This document shows, piece after piece, positions 11,559 to 23,686 of a stretch of DNA of 64,000 bases (positions are counted from its first letter, which is position 1; every line of letters starts with the position of its first letter). A program made the position numbers and the translations under genes. The notes beneath the pieces were generated by a model. The model was not told the DNA's origin and made no database searches. It saw only the letters and a list, made by a program, of their open reading frames with translations. Origin of the DNA: Amoebophrya sp. A120 (taxonomy: Eukaryota; Sar; Dinophyceae; Syndiniales; Amoebophryaceae); the NCBI GenBank assembly GCA_905178155.1, contig CAJINV010000001.1, forward strand, positions 2,780,089-2,844,088. Direction: 5' to 3'.

Positions 11559-14500
11559 ATGAAAACTTGGCAAATCCAGCCGGTCCCGACGATGCGCGGC
11601 GTCCCGTTCAGCTTCTTCGCCGGCGCCTTGCCAGTCCTCACACGGTCGCAGCACCTTCTGCAGCGCGAGGGCGTTCGTTCAGCAGGAGCAGACACGCCCT
11701 TGTCTGTTGTAATCTCTTCAGGTCCAGACTCTTTTTTGGAACAAGCCGCGACCTTGTCTATTGCAGCTAGGGTGCTGGAAAAGCATCAGGCTATAGAGAC
11801 AGCAGGAGATACTTCAGCACTCCCATCCGCTAGTACTAGTACAGCAGCAACGAGCGACGAATTTTGCGATTCTCATTTCGGCGCCGGGCTTTTACGCCGC
11901 TACGATGAAAATCCCGTCGTCCTATGCGGTCCCAAGAAGAAAAATAATGGACCAGCAGAAGGTGAAGGACACGACGTAAGCACACCTTCGAGCAGCGACG
12001 ACACTGAAGCTGCAGCCTCATATCTACAGTGCAGCGGGCCCAAGCTGAAGCTCGAGGGAAGCAAAATCGTAGAGCTCGGTAAGGGCGCTTACTGTTGGGG
12101 ACGAAACTTGACCTTCGTGAAACAAGGAAAACACGGCGACGCCGTTAGCGCGGCAAGTTCCGATGACTGGCGCTGGGTGCTAGAGGCCAACTGTGACTGG
12201 CAGATAGATCCTGCGTCCAACCTGCGGCTTCTGATATCCAACAAAATGTACTATTTTTGCAGTCCTTCTACTACGGAAATCTACTTTCCCAACGTCTTGC
12301 TGCTAGCTAGGCATGTTGATAATGCAGTTTGGCGAATTTCATCAAGCCGTTATGATAAAAACTTTCAAAAGAAAGGAAGCACTTAAAACAAGCTCCTCCT
12401 TTGAATACTTTTTTTATCTGGATACCGAAACCGCTACCAGTACTACGATGGCCCGGTACCAGCAGGCGACCCGGAGGTGTATCTTCCTGTACCACGAGAA
12501 ATTCTCGATCAAAGCAAAGGGGGAGCAGCACAGGAAGGCTCGTCACTCGTGCACGAGCAGGCATTCCGGTCCCACTTTGATAGTGATAGGAAAAGCGCGA
12601 CGGGAAGAAACACCGTCGGAGATCTTCACGGCGCGTCGAGGTCACTTTCTCAAGCGACGAGAGGACAGCACGACAGTGCAGCGCAGCACAGCGGGAGCAC
12701 AAGAACAGAAGAGCATCAATCTGAACAAGTGTCAGATACCTTGTTTGTCCTCTCCTACTTTGAAGACGCCTGGAACCCGAGCGAAGGTCTCCCGCAATTG
12801 TTTGCCGTTCACCTCACCCAGCTGCGCGCGTTCCAACAGCTGCGCGGTTTGAATGGCAAAGACGTACTAAACCTGAAAGCCGCAGGGACACAAGAAGAAG
12901 CTTCGCTCGGTGTAGCTCACGGGGATCTTCTCGTTCTAGAGCGAGACCCCGGTCGCCGACATGTTTCGAAGCCCCACGTCGTGCCCTACATGTTTCGCAG
13001 GATGGTGAACGGGACGTATGTATCCTGAGGGCATAAAATCCCGCCGTTCCCATATTGAAAGGCAAAACTTGTGATGCAGGAGACCATCGGTGGCCACAAT
13101 GAATCACAAATCGAGTGCAGAGGAGGTATGCCTACGCGCCGCATTATGGAAGCGATTTGGCACCATCCGCGTGCAGCTGTCGGGCCTACAGGTTAGGCGG
13201 CTGCAGCCATACTAAGCAACTAGATGCGAACGCCCCGCCACCGGCCGAGGATGTGGCTGCAGTTCTTTACTGCAAGACAGCTCGTTAAGTAATTTGTGTA
13301 TCGTTCTTACGCAAGACGTCAAGCCTCAGAAGGAGCTTTGTCTGAAGAAGGGGGACGGATGTTTCATTTTGATACTGTGTACGGTCCGACGAGACGCCGT
13401 TGACACATCAGACAGGAGAAACTGCGAAATCTAGTACAACGGCGGGCGCGTTTCTTTCTCTGCAGCCAACCGAGCCAGTAGACACACGACCATCTGCGCC
13501 GCTCGCCGCGCCAATAAACCAGCAGCAAAGCGGTCCACGGCACCGGCTACAGCACGGAGAGCGAGGCGGAGCCTATTTGGAAGTAGAGCAGCACGGTCGT
13601 GCGCCGGAGCTTTCGGCGCAACCTGAACACCGGACCCGTTGGACGGGAAAGAACGTTTTTTTCGTAATTGGCACGGACGAGGAATGTTCTCTCGGGATTG
13701 ACTGCCGTGAGTACCCAAAGGACGCGGCAAAGCCTGGCTGTACAGGCAGCCCTACTCCAGAAACATCAGGCACCGGCCGAAGTACTAGTACAAGCGTCGA
13801 TACACAACAACCACACGACTTCCCGCGCTTTTCGGAATGCAGGGGAAAGGGGCCTTTCCTGGATTCTGCAAGCCGGCACGTGATACAAGCATTCCAGCCG
13901 TCAACTACATCACCTGCGACATCCGTAGTGGATTCTGCAAGCCGGCGCGTGATACAAGCATTCCAGCCGGCAACATCTGCGACATCCGTAGTAGGGGCAG
14001 CAGCAGCTGCCGGGGGACGGGAAGTAGATCAAAGCTGGAGTGGAGGCAGTGACTCAAGTGCTGCGGTACTCTCCTCTGCTTCATCTCGGGTTTCTGGTAT
14101 GGAAGCAAATAATCTTCTTCACGACCCATCCTCGTCGTCGTGTCTGATTCTTCTGTACAATCGCCACAGCCATCGTCGAGAGGCGGAGAACCAGGAGGAC
14201 GCAAAGTTCACGCTGGAAAGCAGCTTGAACTTGCAGGAGCACGCGTTGAAGACGAAAAATGTTGCCCGCGAGCGGCGTGAGGCAGAGTTTTTCCACACTC
14301 TGCGAGCGATCGCCGAAGAGGCCGAGGCAGAGCACGCAGCAAATGGCGCGAGGACTGCTATGGGATCACTCGCTGCGATGGGGCGTTCTACGGAGGTCGA
14401 GCGGGAAGATGTTGCAAAGAACGCAAAAGAGGCGGGGGCGGGGGCCCTCGGCAGGACGACATCCTGTGTGGTGGAAGACTATAATCCCGATCCTGACGTA

Positions 14501-15935
14501 CTGCCGCTAGCGCAACAGGTGCAGAAATTAGCTAGTGCTTCCATGCTGGTGGGCCCCCACGGCGCGGTGTATGCGTGGGCCGCATTAAGCGAGTACAGAA
14601 CTCCTCCTTCCTCTTATGTGCATGGCATCTGCAGCGACAGAAGCAACAGCTTCCGCACGACAAATCTACACGCGTAGAGTAGTACTGTTTCGGGTTCTCG
14701 AAGCTTATCATCCAGAAAACACTGCCAGAAGGCACAGCTTGGATTTGGTATTTTGCATGACTTTGCGTAACAGCCATCGGCGGCTGTTTGCAAAAGGAAA
14801 GACAAATCGCGAGGCAAAGTGTTTCGCACTAATTCTGTTTAGCGTGACAAATGAGAGGGAGGGGGAGTGGTGTGCTCTCTTCATACTCGTTGTTGATGCC
14901 GTCGCCGTGCGCGGTTCTGGTCGAGATACTGGGCATGCAGTACAAGGTATGCATGGGAGTGTCATGTTGGGAATTCTGAAAATGTAAAAGTAAATCATTT
15001 TCTTTTGCGATGCATACAATCTCAATCAGTATCCTTTGGAACTGAACCCGCAATTTCGGGCAATTTTTAAGTGGCGCATGACAAATTTTCCAGGCACGGA
15101 ACGCCAATATGTCGTGCTCCTGTTGAGAGAAAAAGCTAAAGCAAGGTTTTTTTGTCATGCCTGCAGCAACCTATCCATGGCGCATGCTGATCCCAGTGAG
15201 TCAGAGTCTTACAATCTGCCTCAGTTGCCTCGAATGCAACACAGACATATGCGTGTGCTGCATTTCGTGCAAGTGCATTACAAGTTGATTTCCAACCTTA
15301 CGCTTCTATACAAGGGCCATCGGAACGTGGCGCTGTTGCGGAACCTGCAGCATGTGAACTACGTGCCAGCCTGGGCACCCAAGTGGGGAACCGATTCCTT
15401 CTCGTATGACACAAGCGAGCTACTATCCACTGCAAGTATGTCTGGGTCTGGAGCGTTATGATGCTAGTAGTACAAACTTGCATGAGTCAGAAACTTACTC
15501 CAGTACTTACGCAGCCACGAATGAAAAGTCGCGTTTTTGCATGCCACAGTGAGGAAGACGGACCGCTCGGGGTTACGTCGCAGTAATGAGAATGACGATG
15601 ATGATACTGATGATGATGACAAAGAGGGAACCCTAGTATCCCCTAAAATGCATCACAGAGTCTAGGGGAGTTGCGATCCGGCTGCATTATATTTGCATAT
15701 TCATATTGCATTTCCATGCAGATGGAGGGCGCAAGCCAATACAGTTACCTTACCATACCGTGCGAGAACATCAATGCAAATCTGGCAATCCTCTTCCAGG
15801 CCCAGACATCTTTGCATTTCATAGCTGCGCACCGAGTACAAAAAGTGGCGCACTTTGTTGCACGAATGCCAGCAAAGCGGCGGACCTCCCAAGCCCGTCC
15901 AGAGCAACGGGGGCAACGACGGGTCCGACCAGTAA
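11559..15935 (+). CDS. GT61-family (DUF563/EOGT-like) glycosyltransferase
   Basis: Proposed exons are 11559-12349, 12428-13015, 13126-13283, 13416-14565, 14868-14946, 15030-15423 and 15829-15935. Phases agree throughout and give about 1,088 residues. The diagnostic part is near the C-terminus: QQVQKLASASMLVGPHGA, then across an intron GVLSSYSLLMPSPCAVLVEI, then NLQHVNYVPAWAPKW. This matches the GT61 pattern of a GPHGAG motif, a Pro-containing loop, an EI motif and a final aromatic stretch. GT61 enzymes transfer sugars such as GlcNAc or xylose to proteins or glycans in the secretory pathway. The N-terminus (MRGVPFSFFAGALPVL) is hydrophobic and could anchor it. A ~390-residue disordered insert (exon 4) precedes the catalytic motif, making it longer than usual members. 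Three introns look introner-like. The 15030-15423 stretch may hide another intron. The 14566-14867 intron has no GT-AG placement that gives GPHGAG. Confidence 0.7.
12351..12424 (+). mobile_element. Short introner-like element (74 nt) in the GT61 gene
   Basis: It opens TATGATAAAAACTTTCAAAA and closes with a near inverted copy (TTTGAATACTTTTTTTATC, then TGGATA). Both flanks contain CCG. Removing 12350-12427 keeps frame (SSR to NRYQYYDGPVP), whereas read-through meets a TAA at 12386. The repeat is degenerate, so the assignment is moderate. Confidence 0.6.
14948..15017 (+). mobile_element. Possible family-D introner remnant (70 nt) in the GT61 gene
   Basis: It starts TATGCATGGGAG and ends TTTTGCGATGCATA, so the terminal TATGCAT is inverted at both ends, as in the family-D copies of the myosin gene. 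Flanks are only weakly alike (CAAGG/CAATC). A GT-AG intron of 14947-15029 also keeps frame, so an ordinary intron is equally possible. Confidence 0.4.
15424..15823 (+). mobile_element. Introner element, family A (last intron of the GT61 gene)
   Basis: It begins TATCCACTGCAAGTATGTCT and ends with the inverted form through GCATTTCATA. Flanks GCTAC and GCTGC match at 4 of 5 bases. Excising 15424-15828 joins SYDTSEL to RTEYKKWRTLLHECQQ and a stop at 15933. It is the longest ordinary family-A copy here (400 nt) and contains a GATGATGAC-type stretch near 15,590-15,620. Confidence 0.85.
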
Positions 15936-17221
15936 ATGAAAAAACAGGTCGTGCGCTCGCCGGTAAGATTCAACCACAATCAAACACCGCTACTAGCCGA
16001 ATAAACAAAGCCAGCCGGGTAGACGAAAGATGTTCTAGCTGTTGAAGCTGATGAGAACCGGCTTCGGTGAAGATATTACATATTTGGACCATAACATGTA
16101 CACAAACGTATAGCCATAGTTGTAGAAGCGGCGGGCGCTCCTGTACGTACAACGGTTCTGTGGGATGCTCAAGCACAGGGCGAGAGCTATCTGCGAAGCG
16201 AGGACTTGTTTTAAGAAAAAACTAGAATACAAGAAACGCCTTATTACCATGCTACCGACTGAGCAATCCTTCCCAAGGAATACGTGAGTGAGGAAGGAAG
16301 CAAAATGTAAGGACATGCACATGCACAATTGTAAAATCTGATCAACGTCTACTTCTACTGTCCTCGGCAATATGATCTATCAATTCGGATTCTCCCAGGA
16401 ATATCACTGATTTTAGGTTTCGTTCTTCCATGGAGGTAGAAACAAAAGCCCACTGAAAGCAACGGCTCGTCTACCGAAATTGATTGGGCTGGGCATGGCA
16501 TTTAGGGTAGGATGAAGAGCAAGAAGCAAAAGGATGCTGATGTCGTCCTTTAGTTGAGAAGTATATTTGATTAGCTGAATTATATAAGTTAGTTTAGCGC
16601 CCCTGCAAGGCGCCCGGTAGTACAAAGGCCCAAGTTCTAGTGGGCCTGGCGCAGAGCCCAGGAAAAAAAAGACAGACACGAAAGCGTCGCAGCCAGCCGC
16701 AGATGGGCGCGCCGGCCGTAGCGTAGGGCTCGCGCAACACGTCCGCTCGACGGCGTTCTGGCGTGTCGGCGGAGGGTCTTCCCTACATCCGCCTGTCTGC
16801 GCCAAGCGTTTTTGGAGGCGCTGGTGGTCCAGGCCGCCGAAGTGTCTGCTTCCTCCCTGGGCAGCAGACAAAGCCGATCCCGCGACCACTTGCATCCAGC
16901 GGGTGTTGTATTGCTAGGAAATATTGCAGGATGTTGGCGCACCCTTGGCCTGCGTGCGGCAGCGTGCCCGTTTGTTGTTCTTTTTGCGGACGAATTCCAA
17001 TTCGACAACGACAGCGTGGAGCGAAGTCTTTGGCTGCGTTCGGATAGAATTGCCACGGTTCTTTGGCGACTGGCAGGGTTTGAATCGTCAGACGAGTAAT
17101 ATGGAGCTTCTTCATTGTTTCGTAAACGACTCCCAGTTTGTTTGGCAGTAGCGGAAAAAACAGCTATACTAGAAGCTCACCTTCGCCGCCCACATAGCTC
17201 CTCCAACAAAAAAGCAAAAAA
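15936..17221. other. Intergenic region, 1.3 kb
   Basis: No supported gene. A GC-rich patch at ~16,600-16,960 gives overlapping frames on both strands with no family resemblance. The final ~100 bp is the likely promoter and leader of the MGCSQS gene. Confidence 0.4.
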
Positions 17222-19217
17222 ATGGGTTGCTCCCAGTCCAAGAAGCCGTCTCTCAGCTCGGTCGTCCCGAACGAGGATGGTGGCTCCCCTGTGAAAACCG
17301 CCAATAAAAGTGAAGTTGCGGCGAAGGTCGGCTGCAGCAAAACCATCAAGCTTGACTCCTGGTTGACCCGAGTTCCGGTAGTGGACTGGGAGAAAAGCGA
17401 TGTGCACCGGTGGCCCGCGCGATCGGTAGATTGGGGGGACATGGAGAGATGGGAAGCCACTCTCAACGAAGACCTGGCACGTGAGGGAAAAGCAGCTGAT
17501 GTCGCGAGTGGAGGCAAGGAAAGGAAAGCTGCGCTTGCGGTAGAACTTTGTGTTTAGATAGAAGCAATTCAAAATAAACCTTTTGATTGAGATTCGTCGT
17601 GGTTGCAGAGAATTGAGATGCTGTGCATCACTTTAAGAAAATCACTCTCTCTCAGGGCCGCGAGGAAGAAGTCTTGGGGCGGTTGCGAAAGGAGTGCGGC
17701 GTAGCTTTCCAGTCAGACGATTTCTTGAAGAAGGCGCTGCGAACTCATCTGTAAGATCGTTGAGCACTTTTTGTATAAGAATGTTGTGTTTCAGGTTCCT
17801 ATGTTAGTTTACGTGACATAGCAGCTTCACATGTGTTGCGACGCAGAAGTGTTTTGACACTGACAAAAGAAGCCAAAACGCTTGAGCATCTCCTTTTCGG
17901 AAGTTCCTTGAACCTCTCGTCAGGTATCTTCAAGCCGATGAAGCTCGTGCAAGTTCCTCTTCAACGGCGGCAACCGCAGCGGATGTGCCGCGCGTGGCAC
18001 CGAGTAATATGATGACCTTCGCCCCATTCCCGATGTTCTCCGAAGTCGCGAAAGCCGACACTGCGAAACTAGATGCACTGGTCGCGGAGTGCCGGAAGGT
18101 GCCGATCATTTGGACGCCCTTGCCCACTGATGTGATCAAGCGAGACGAGGTTCCGGTTTTACACAGCAGCAGTTGTAGCTCTTCATCTTCAAAGTCAAAC
18201 TCGAACGCCCGCCCGGCGGAGACACTCCTAGAAGCTGTGGGAAGCAGTGAAATAATAAAACCCACGCGGAACAACACTAGTTCAGCCAGTAACTCTAACT
18301 CTTCTGCAAAAGAGGAGAACAAGACGATGACCACGGGCCTGACTTGTTCTAGTAGCGAAATAAATATACCTGGCAAGCCACTAGAAGATCCTGCTGTCGC
18401 TTCCACAAGCACGGTTTCCTCCTCCTCCTCCTCGTCTAGGAGCAAGGGCTCGGGAAAATCTGCTGGTAAAACTGCTGCGCAGTACAAGGCATACTACTCT
18501 TCGAAGAAAGGTAGTAAAGGCAAGAGCAACGGGAAGAAGCCCGGGGGAAAAAAAGGAATGTCGGATAACAAGGGGACAAAATCTGGGCCGGTGGTAACCT
18601 TTGCAAACAAGACACCGAATGATGAAGAAGACCACGAGGCGACGAAAAACAAAAACACAACTGTGCCACCGCCAGGTGGTCAACGTGTACCTACAACAGG
18701 CAAAGAACCCAAGATTGTCTCCTCCACTTCCACGCTGGCAACCCCGAGCAGGACCACTGGAATATTAAAATCGTCGCGCTTGAGAACGTTCGAAGAGAGG
18801 CGGCACAAAATGCTACCGAAGTTTGACCAGACCTACGCGCAGCGGTTCGAGAAGCTGACTCTGGAAGAGAGGCGGAAGAAGATAGCGTTGCGGAAAGCTT
18901 TTCTATTCCGCCTGCCGAAGAAAAGCAAACCGATTTTGCACGACCCGGACCCGGAATTCGGCTGTAAACCAGGCCGATTTTTTCTGTTCGGAAAAGAAGA
19001 CGACGTTTCGCCGAATAGATTAAAGTCGCCCGGACTGGATTCTAGCAGCTCCTCTTCCTCGTCTGGTAGTAGCAGCAGCAGCAGTGGGAGAAGTTCCTCG
19101 AGTTCTAGTAGTAGCAGTTCATCCGCCTCTAGTTCCGACACGAGTTCTTCTTCTTCCTCGAGCGGCGAGTCTTCCTCCTCTTCGAGTGGCAAAGGATCGC
19201 CGGCGCAGCCGAAGTAG
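17222..19217 (+). CDS. N-terminally acylated, Ser-rich protein (MGCSQSKK), unknown function
   Basis: Exons are 17222-17539, 17656-17750 and 17924-19217, all with GT-AG introns and matching phases, giving 568 residues. The start MGCSQSKK is a classic dual-acylation signal: Gly2 for myristoylation after Met removal and Cys3 for palmitoylation, with nearby lysines. The protein is therefore probably tethered to the plasma membrane or another membrane. Residues ~106-140 are charged and helical (REEEVLGRLRKECG). The middle is Ser/Lys-rich and disordered. A conserved-looking basic segment (FEERRHKMLPKFDQTYAQR, LEERRKKIALRKAFLFRLPK) lies at ~430-480, and a long poly-Ser tail ends in PAQPK. No catalytic motif was found. 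The three introns lack introner termini. Confidence 0.8.
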
Positions 19218-20038
19218 GCTAGCAAGTCGCGAGGTAGGAGGACAACGGTTTTTGTTCACGCGTAAGAAGTATTTTGTGGGCATTCACAGTGAAGTGCTTG
19301 GGTGTGTTTCAAACTGTTTCTTGAATTGACAAAAAAAGCCCGAGAATAGAAGTCATTCTGTAAACAGTAACGGTTTCTCTGGAACTGGATGTAAAATCGG
19401 CATTATCAGAAGTTTCGAGGTGGAATAAAGAAGACATCGTTGGACAATTTTTGAAGGCCTTTGCAAAAAGGGCAGAAGGAATACGCCAGGTAACGAACAA
19501 TTCATGAAATAAGCTCGTGGCTTGCTGTCTAAGTCTATCGACGAGATGTGGGAGGGCAAAATGACTGCAGAGAACGTTTTCTGCACTTTGTGGCAAAGTT
19601 ATGCATCTGCACTGTTCTTTGTCCTACCAGTTACAGTTTATGCTGTTGGTCTTTGAAAAGTTGGGGAGAAAGAACGAAAAGGGGCCCAGTCGACTCGCGA
19701 AAGAAAAGTATTATTTAAAGTACATGATTCTTTTTGTGGTACGATGCAACCACGGACATCAAAAAGCGAAAAGCAAACCGGTCGTGATACAACATTTTTG
19801 CCGCTTATTCATGAAATTCACACCCCATTTCATTTTGGATTTTGGTTTTGCATTTTTATGTTGCGTAGCGCCTGCGCTTGTTTGAATTGACGTCTTTGTA
19901 CCATACAAACAGTTTATCGCAGCTTTTGGTTTTGCTCCCGCTTCACTATCAAATCCTGGGCCAGATTTCTCTCAAAAATCTTCTTGTTCTACGATAATAA
20001 TTTTTACCAGTGACAGGAAATAAAGCAATACATAAATC
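19218..20038. other. Intergenic region, 0.8 kb
   Basis: AT-leaning sequence. The open frames on either strand (up to 95 codons, 19,309-19,596 minus and 19,601-19,885 plus) have no recognisable similarity. It probably holds the 3' UTR of the upstream gene and the promoter of the ENTH gene. Confidence 0.4.
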
Positions 20039-21660
20039 ATGGCGACGACGTTTCTGTCCTCGTTGTTTCAGACAAAGGACGAGCTGGTTCGGGATCTTGA
20101 CTTTGTCAGTGCGTGTGACGACGAGGTGGAGTCCGATGAACTGAAGGAAAAATTTATCCTATGCAAAAACGTCCCCACACCAGAGTCAAGATGGGGATCT
20201 CGCAACACAAATCTAGAAGCTTTGGGAGTCACGCATGACAAGTTCCTCTCTGCATTGTAGTGCAGTCTAGCAAGTGCAGCTACATCCCAAACCCATCTAC
20301 CCATCCTGTTTACAGCATTACAAATTCCAAAACACGACTAAAAAAGCCTCTCCTGGCGATGCGCATTACAAATGTTCCTGTCATTGCAAATCTGCATGAC
20401 AGCTCTGGTGCGGGGACATTTTTACTCAGGATAAAATTTGCCCGCATCAAGATGCGCATCGAACCCGTGCACCGGCTGGAGGAGCGAGCAACGGCGATGA
20501 AATACATTCAAGAGACGATCTACGACACCAAAAAGTGGCGGAAAGTGTACAACGGGCTTCGGCTACTGGAGAGGGTAAGCATGTACACGACGGTCGCTTC
20601 TACTTTTTCACAAATTATATCTCATTCTCTTTGTTCGCATCGATCATGATAGGGGGACCGGACCCACCAGTGCAGCCATTATTCCTGGTCTACATGATTT
20701 TCACTTTCTTGCAGCAGGCTGCAAATTGTCACGCAGAATACAACTCGCACACGACACGCCTCAGCCAATAACTTACGTGCGCTATTTCGCATAGGTTTCC
20801 GAGTTTTTCCCATTGCCATACACAAAGAATTGTACCTTCAGGTGATGCAAATTCAAATCCTGGCCGAGGAGCAGCGAGAAGGGCGTCACTTCGACGTGGT
20901 CCAGCAATGCAGCTTGCTGATGAATTTTTCGCACGAAGACAGCCGTGTGACGAATCTGGTGCGCCAGCGGGCAAAGCACGTGCGCGAGCGGTGTCTCGAC
21001 TTGCTGAACTTGACGGACACCAGTTCCGCCGCGGCGGGAAATAGTAGTAGTACTGCTGCCGCGGCGGGGGCAAGCACTAGTTCGTCCTCTACTGCGTCAC
21101 CGAGTGCGCAGCCCTGGTCTTCCATGAACAAAAGCAGCAGTGCAGCGTCTCCGGATGCAGGAGCTACTCGGAGCAGCCAAAACGGCTCAACGAACCTGCT
21201 GGACGACGACTTCAACGTGCAACAGTCGAACCCCTCCGCGGCACGGGGCAGCAGTTCTCTGGCAAATGCCAATAACGACCTCCTTGGCGGAGGTGCAGCT
21301 CCCAGTCCGGAAAACAAGTTCGCCCAGTCGGGCGGTCCTGCAGGTTCTTTACAACCCGGCCCAAACCGCGTGTACGCGAATTTTTACCAAAGCGACAAAC
21401 GCGGCGCGGCGCTGCAGAACAGTACTGGGAGTACGATCTGCTACACAAAGCACCGAGAGGACACCAGCAGCGAGGAGGACGACGACGACAAACCGCGCAG
21501 CAGCACCGGCGGCCCGGCCTATCCCCTCGGAATGGTACCGCCGCCCCCAGGAGGGGGAGCAAGCGCCGGATCATTCGCAACCACGGCTAGTAGTGCTGGT
21601 CCTGCTGTTCCCCCACCTCCGAGCAGCGCAACTACCGTTACGGATCTCATCGACTTGTGA
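20039..21660 (+). CDS. ENTH/VHS-like domain clathrin adaptor (epsin- or tepsin-like)
   Basis: Exons 20039-20154, 20439-20574 and 20842-21660 give 356 residues. Residues ~10-145 resemble an ENTH superhelix: AMKYIQETIYDTKKWRKVYN, GLRLLERV, and VTNLVRQRAKHVRERCLDLL. In this family the fold binds phosphoinositide head groups or SNAREs on forming coated vesicles. The remainder is disordered and carries adaptor-type peptides: LLDDDFN (~203), NNDLLGG, and a terminal DLIDL that fits a clathrin-box pattern. This is the usual epsin architecture of a lipid-binding head and a flexible clathrin-binding tail. Intron 1 is a family-B introner with a perfect AAATT duplication; intron 2 is GT-AG. Epsin versus tepsin cannot be decided from the motifs. 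Confidence 0.8.
20155..20433 (+). mobile_element. Introner element, family B (intron 1 of the ENTH gene)
   Basis: It begins TATCCTATGCAAAAACGTCC and ends with the inverted partner through TTTTTACTCAGGATA. It is flanked by a perfect AAATT duplication (20150-20154 and 20434-20438). Removal of element plus one copy reads EKF-ARIKMRIEP in frame. No placement inside the duplication gives GT-AG. Confidence 0.92.
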
Positions 21661-22228
21661 GATGGGCTGTCGGTTTGTACTTTGTGTAGGAACTGTCGAT
21701 TCCTACTTTCTTCGCCAGGGGAGCCCGATGCAGGTCCTCCTCCCTGGTGTCGTGTGTGTGAGTCGACATGCAAGTGCGCTTACGTTGAAGATGATGTCCG
21801 GCTTCACGTAGAGTCACAGATCTGTGTAGGTATCGTAATGACGACACCAGACAAGACACACGTTAAAAGAAGTGTCTATTGCAGCTGGAGCATGTGCATG
21901 TTGCGCAAACAGAAAAGCCGCGAAGGTGGAATAGAAACTGAACAAGAGTCTTGATCTCAGATTGCCGAGGATCCCTCTTTGTTCCATTGTTTTATGTCAT
22001 CTGCGCAAGGTGTTTGACCGAAAATTGGAGGAGGTCGCAAGAGTTTGAGTTGGGCTGTACCTCCGAGGATGTTTCACTAGTTTGTGCGTACAGGCACCGG
22101 CGCCATTTTCTCTTTTCTATGCGTGCCGCACAGCGCAAAACGAGAGTGCCCCGAGACAAGATCTGCCTACCTCGTTCGAAAAGGCGAGGCCTGTTCTTGA
22201 GCCAAACTTAGTCAATTACTTTGCAACC
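21661..22228. other. Intergenic region, 0.57 kb
   Basis: No gene seen. An open frame reaches upstream of 22229 in the next gene's frame, so a longer N-terminus is possible, but the first ATG in that frame that precedes a sensible protein is 22229. Confidence 0.4.
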
Positions 22229-23686
22229 ATGCCGAATACGAAGAACGCCGGGCGTCAGCCCAAGGTAAAGAAAAAGAAAGGCAGCGACAAGAAAACCGCA
22301 ACAGCCGGAAGCGCCAGCTCCACTGCACCAGTGCACCAGAAAAAGAAGCAGACAGGAGGAAACACTGCAGGAGCGGCCGCTGTAGGCACTGGCTCTGCAT
22401 CTTCGTCGTCCACTGCGTCTGTTGGAGCGAATTTCAGTTCGATTCAGCTTCCGGGACTTGAGCGAGATGCCATTCAGCTTCCGACCAAAGTAGTCAAAAA
22501 AGCTGAAAAAATCGCCAGTGATATGCTGGAATTCGCTTACTCGTGGGAGGGAGGCGGTATGTAAATTGAGATGCTGTAGTTAGACGTTTTTACGCTCTTT
22601 CCGCACCCTTGGCTTTGGCACGGTAAAAAGTTTGTATACCCTTGGCTTTGGCACGGTAAAGAGTGTTGCACGAAGTAGGTGACGAGGAGAAAAGTTTCTC
22701 TGCCATACACTCCAGACAAGAACTAGACCACGATCCATACAGGTTCTTCTCCCCTCGAGTCAAATAGTTGCTTTCATCAAATTTGAATACCATCGACGAC
22801 TTATCAGGCACCTCCTTGGGAAACGCTTTGTGGGAGGACCATCTCTTTGCGCACATTGACGCAGTCCGGAAAGAAGGTCGGATGGCCATCATGAGCTTGC
22901 TCGCCGCTCCGCCGTCTGGGAAAAATTACTCGGAACTCAGTGCTGACGAAAAGGATGCGAGGGACGTAGAACGGGAAAAGGTAAGTAGATACTGTGAATA
23001 CACCAAAGCACTTTTGATAATGTCCTTCTACCTGGCGCCGTGGGGTTTGTTTATCAAAAAGTCTTTACGACTACTATCCTTTTCTTGTGGCGCCATCTAC
23101 CACAAGCATATCGACGGCAATATTATGAATTCTGATTTTTTGCATTTGCTCCATCCAGGTGGACCACTCGCAACTTGGATACTTGCTCGGCATTGCGTTA
23201 TTCTTGGGGAGTGAAGACGGCCTCGCCCTTCTGGCGGACAATGACCTTTTAGAGGAGGACGAGGAGGCTGTGCAGGGGCTCTTCGACACCTTCGCCTTAA
23301 TTTTGACACAGATTCTACGGATGGCCGGGTGCAGACAGGCCAACAGTAAAAGCGCCGAGGAGATGAACGTGGAGTGCTCCTCGTCCTCTTCTGCGCGGGC
23401 CCGCCAGCGCTTGGGGCTGCGTTCCGAGCAGGACGAACAGACCCTGCTTGCGTTTCTCTTCAAAGTGCAAAAGGAAATCATCGATGAGTTCGGGGAGGAA
23501 ATCCTGCCCACGAAGATGGTTCAGAAAGTGGCGAAAGAAAAGAAGGACCAGCCCGTTCTTTTCGAACTTGTGGAAGTAGCACCCGATGAAGATGATGAAG
23601 ATGGCAGCGACGACATGGTGCCGATTGACCCAGAAGAAATGGCTGCCGCCTTGGCCGACCCGAATGGTGGCTGCGCCCAGCAGTGA
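22229..23686 (+). CDS. Unknown protein: basic N-terminus, helical core, acidic C-terminus
   Basis: Exons 22229-22556, 22808-22980 and 23159-23686 (GT-AG introns, phases agree) give 342 residues. The N-terminus (MPNTKNAGRQPKVKKKKG) is Lys-rich, then Ser/Ala-rich. The core from ~85 is helical (VVKKAEKIASDMLEFAY, LGNALWEDHLFAHIDAVRK, LGYLLGIALFLGSEDGLALL). The C-terminus is very acidic (VAPDEDDEDGSDDMVPIDPE). No family was recognised. The acceptor at 22807 was chosen because earlier AGs lead to a stop, while this one joins GGG-TSLGNALW in frame. Intron 1 contains a short tandem repeat. Confidence 0.75.
22606..22660 (+). repeat. Two direct copies of a 22-bp unit inside an intron
   Basis: The unit CCCTTGGCTTTGGCACGGTA plus AA occurs at 22606-22627 and 22639-22660, a 33-bp period. 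It lies in intron 1 of the 22,229 gene. No introner termini are recognised around it. Confidence 0.8.

Noticed and set aside
15072-15186. Introner bounded by the 9-bp repeat TGGCGCATG (15072 and 15178) in the GT61 gene
   Set aside because: The distance (106 bp) breaks the frame if one copy is removed, while the frame is open without splicing.
22196-22207. TTGAGCCAAA, matching the 3' end of the dinoflagellate spliced leader on the minus strand
   Set aside because: Only about 11 bases, opposite in orientation to the adjacent gene, and next to no minus-strand gene start; chance is likely.
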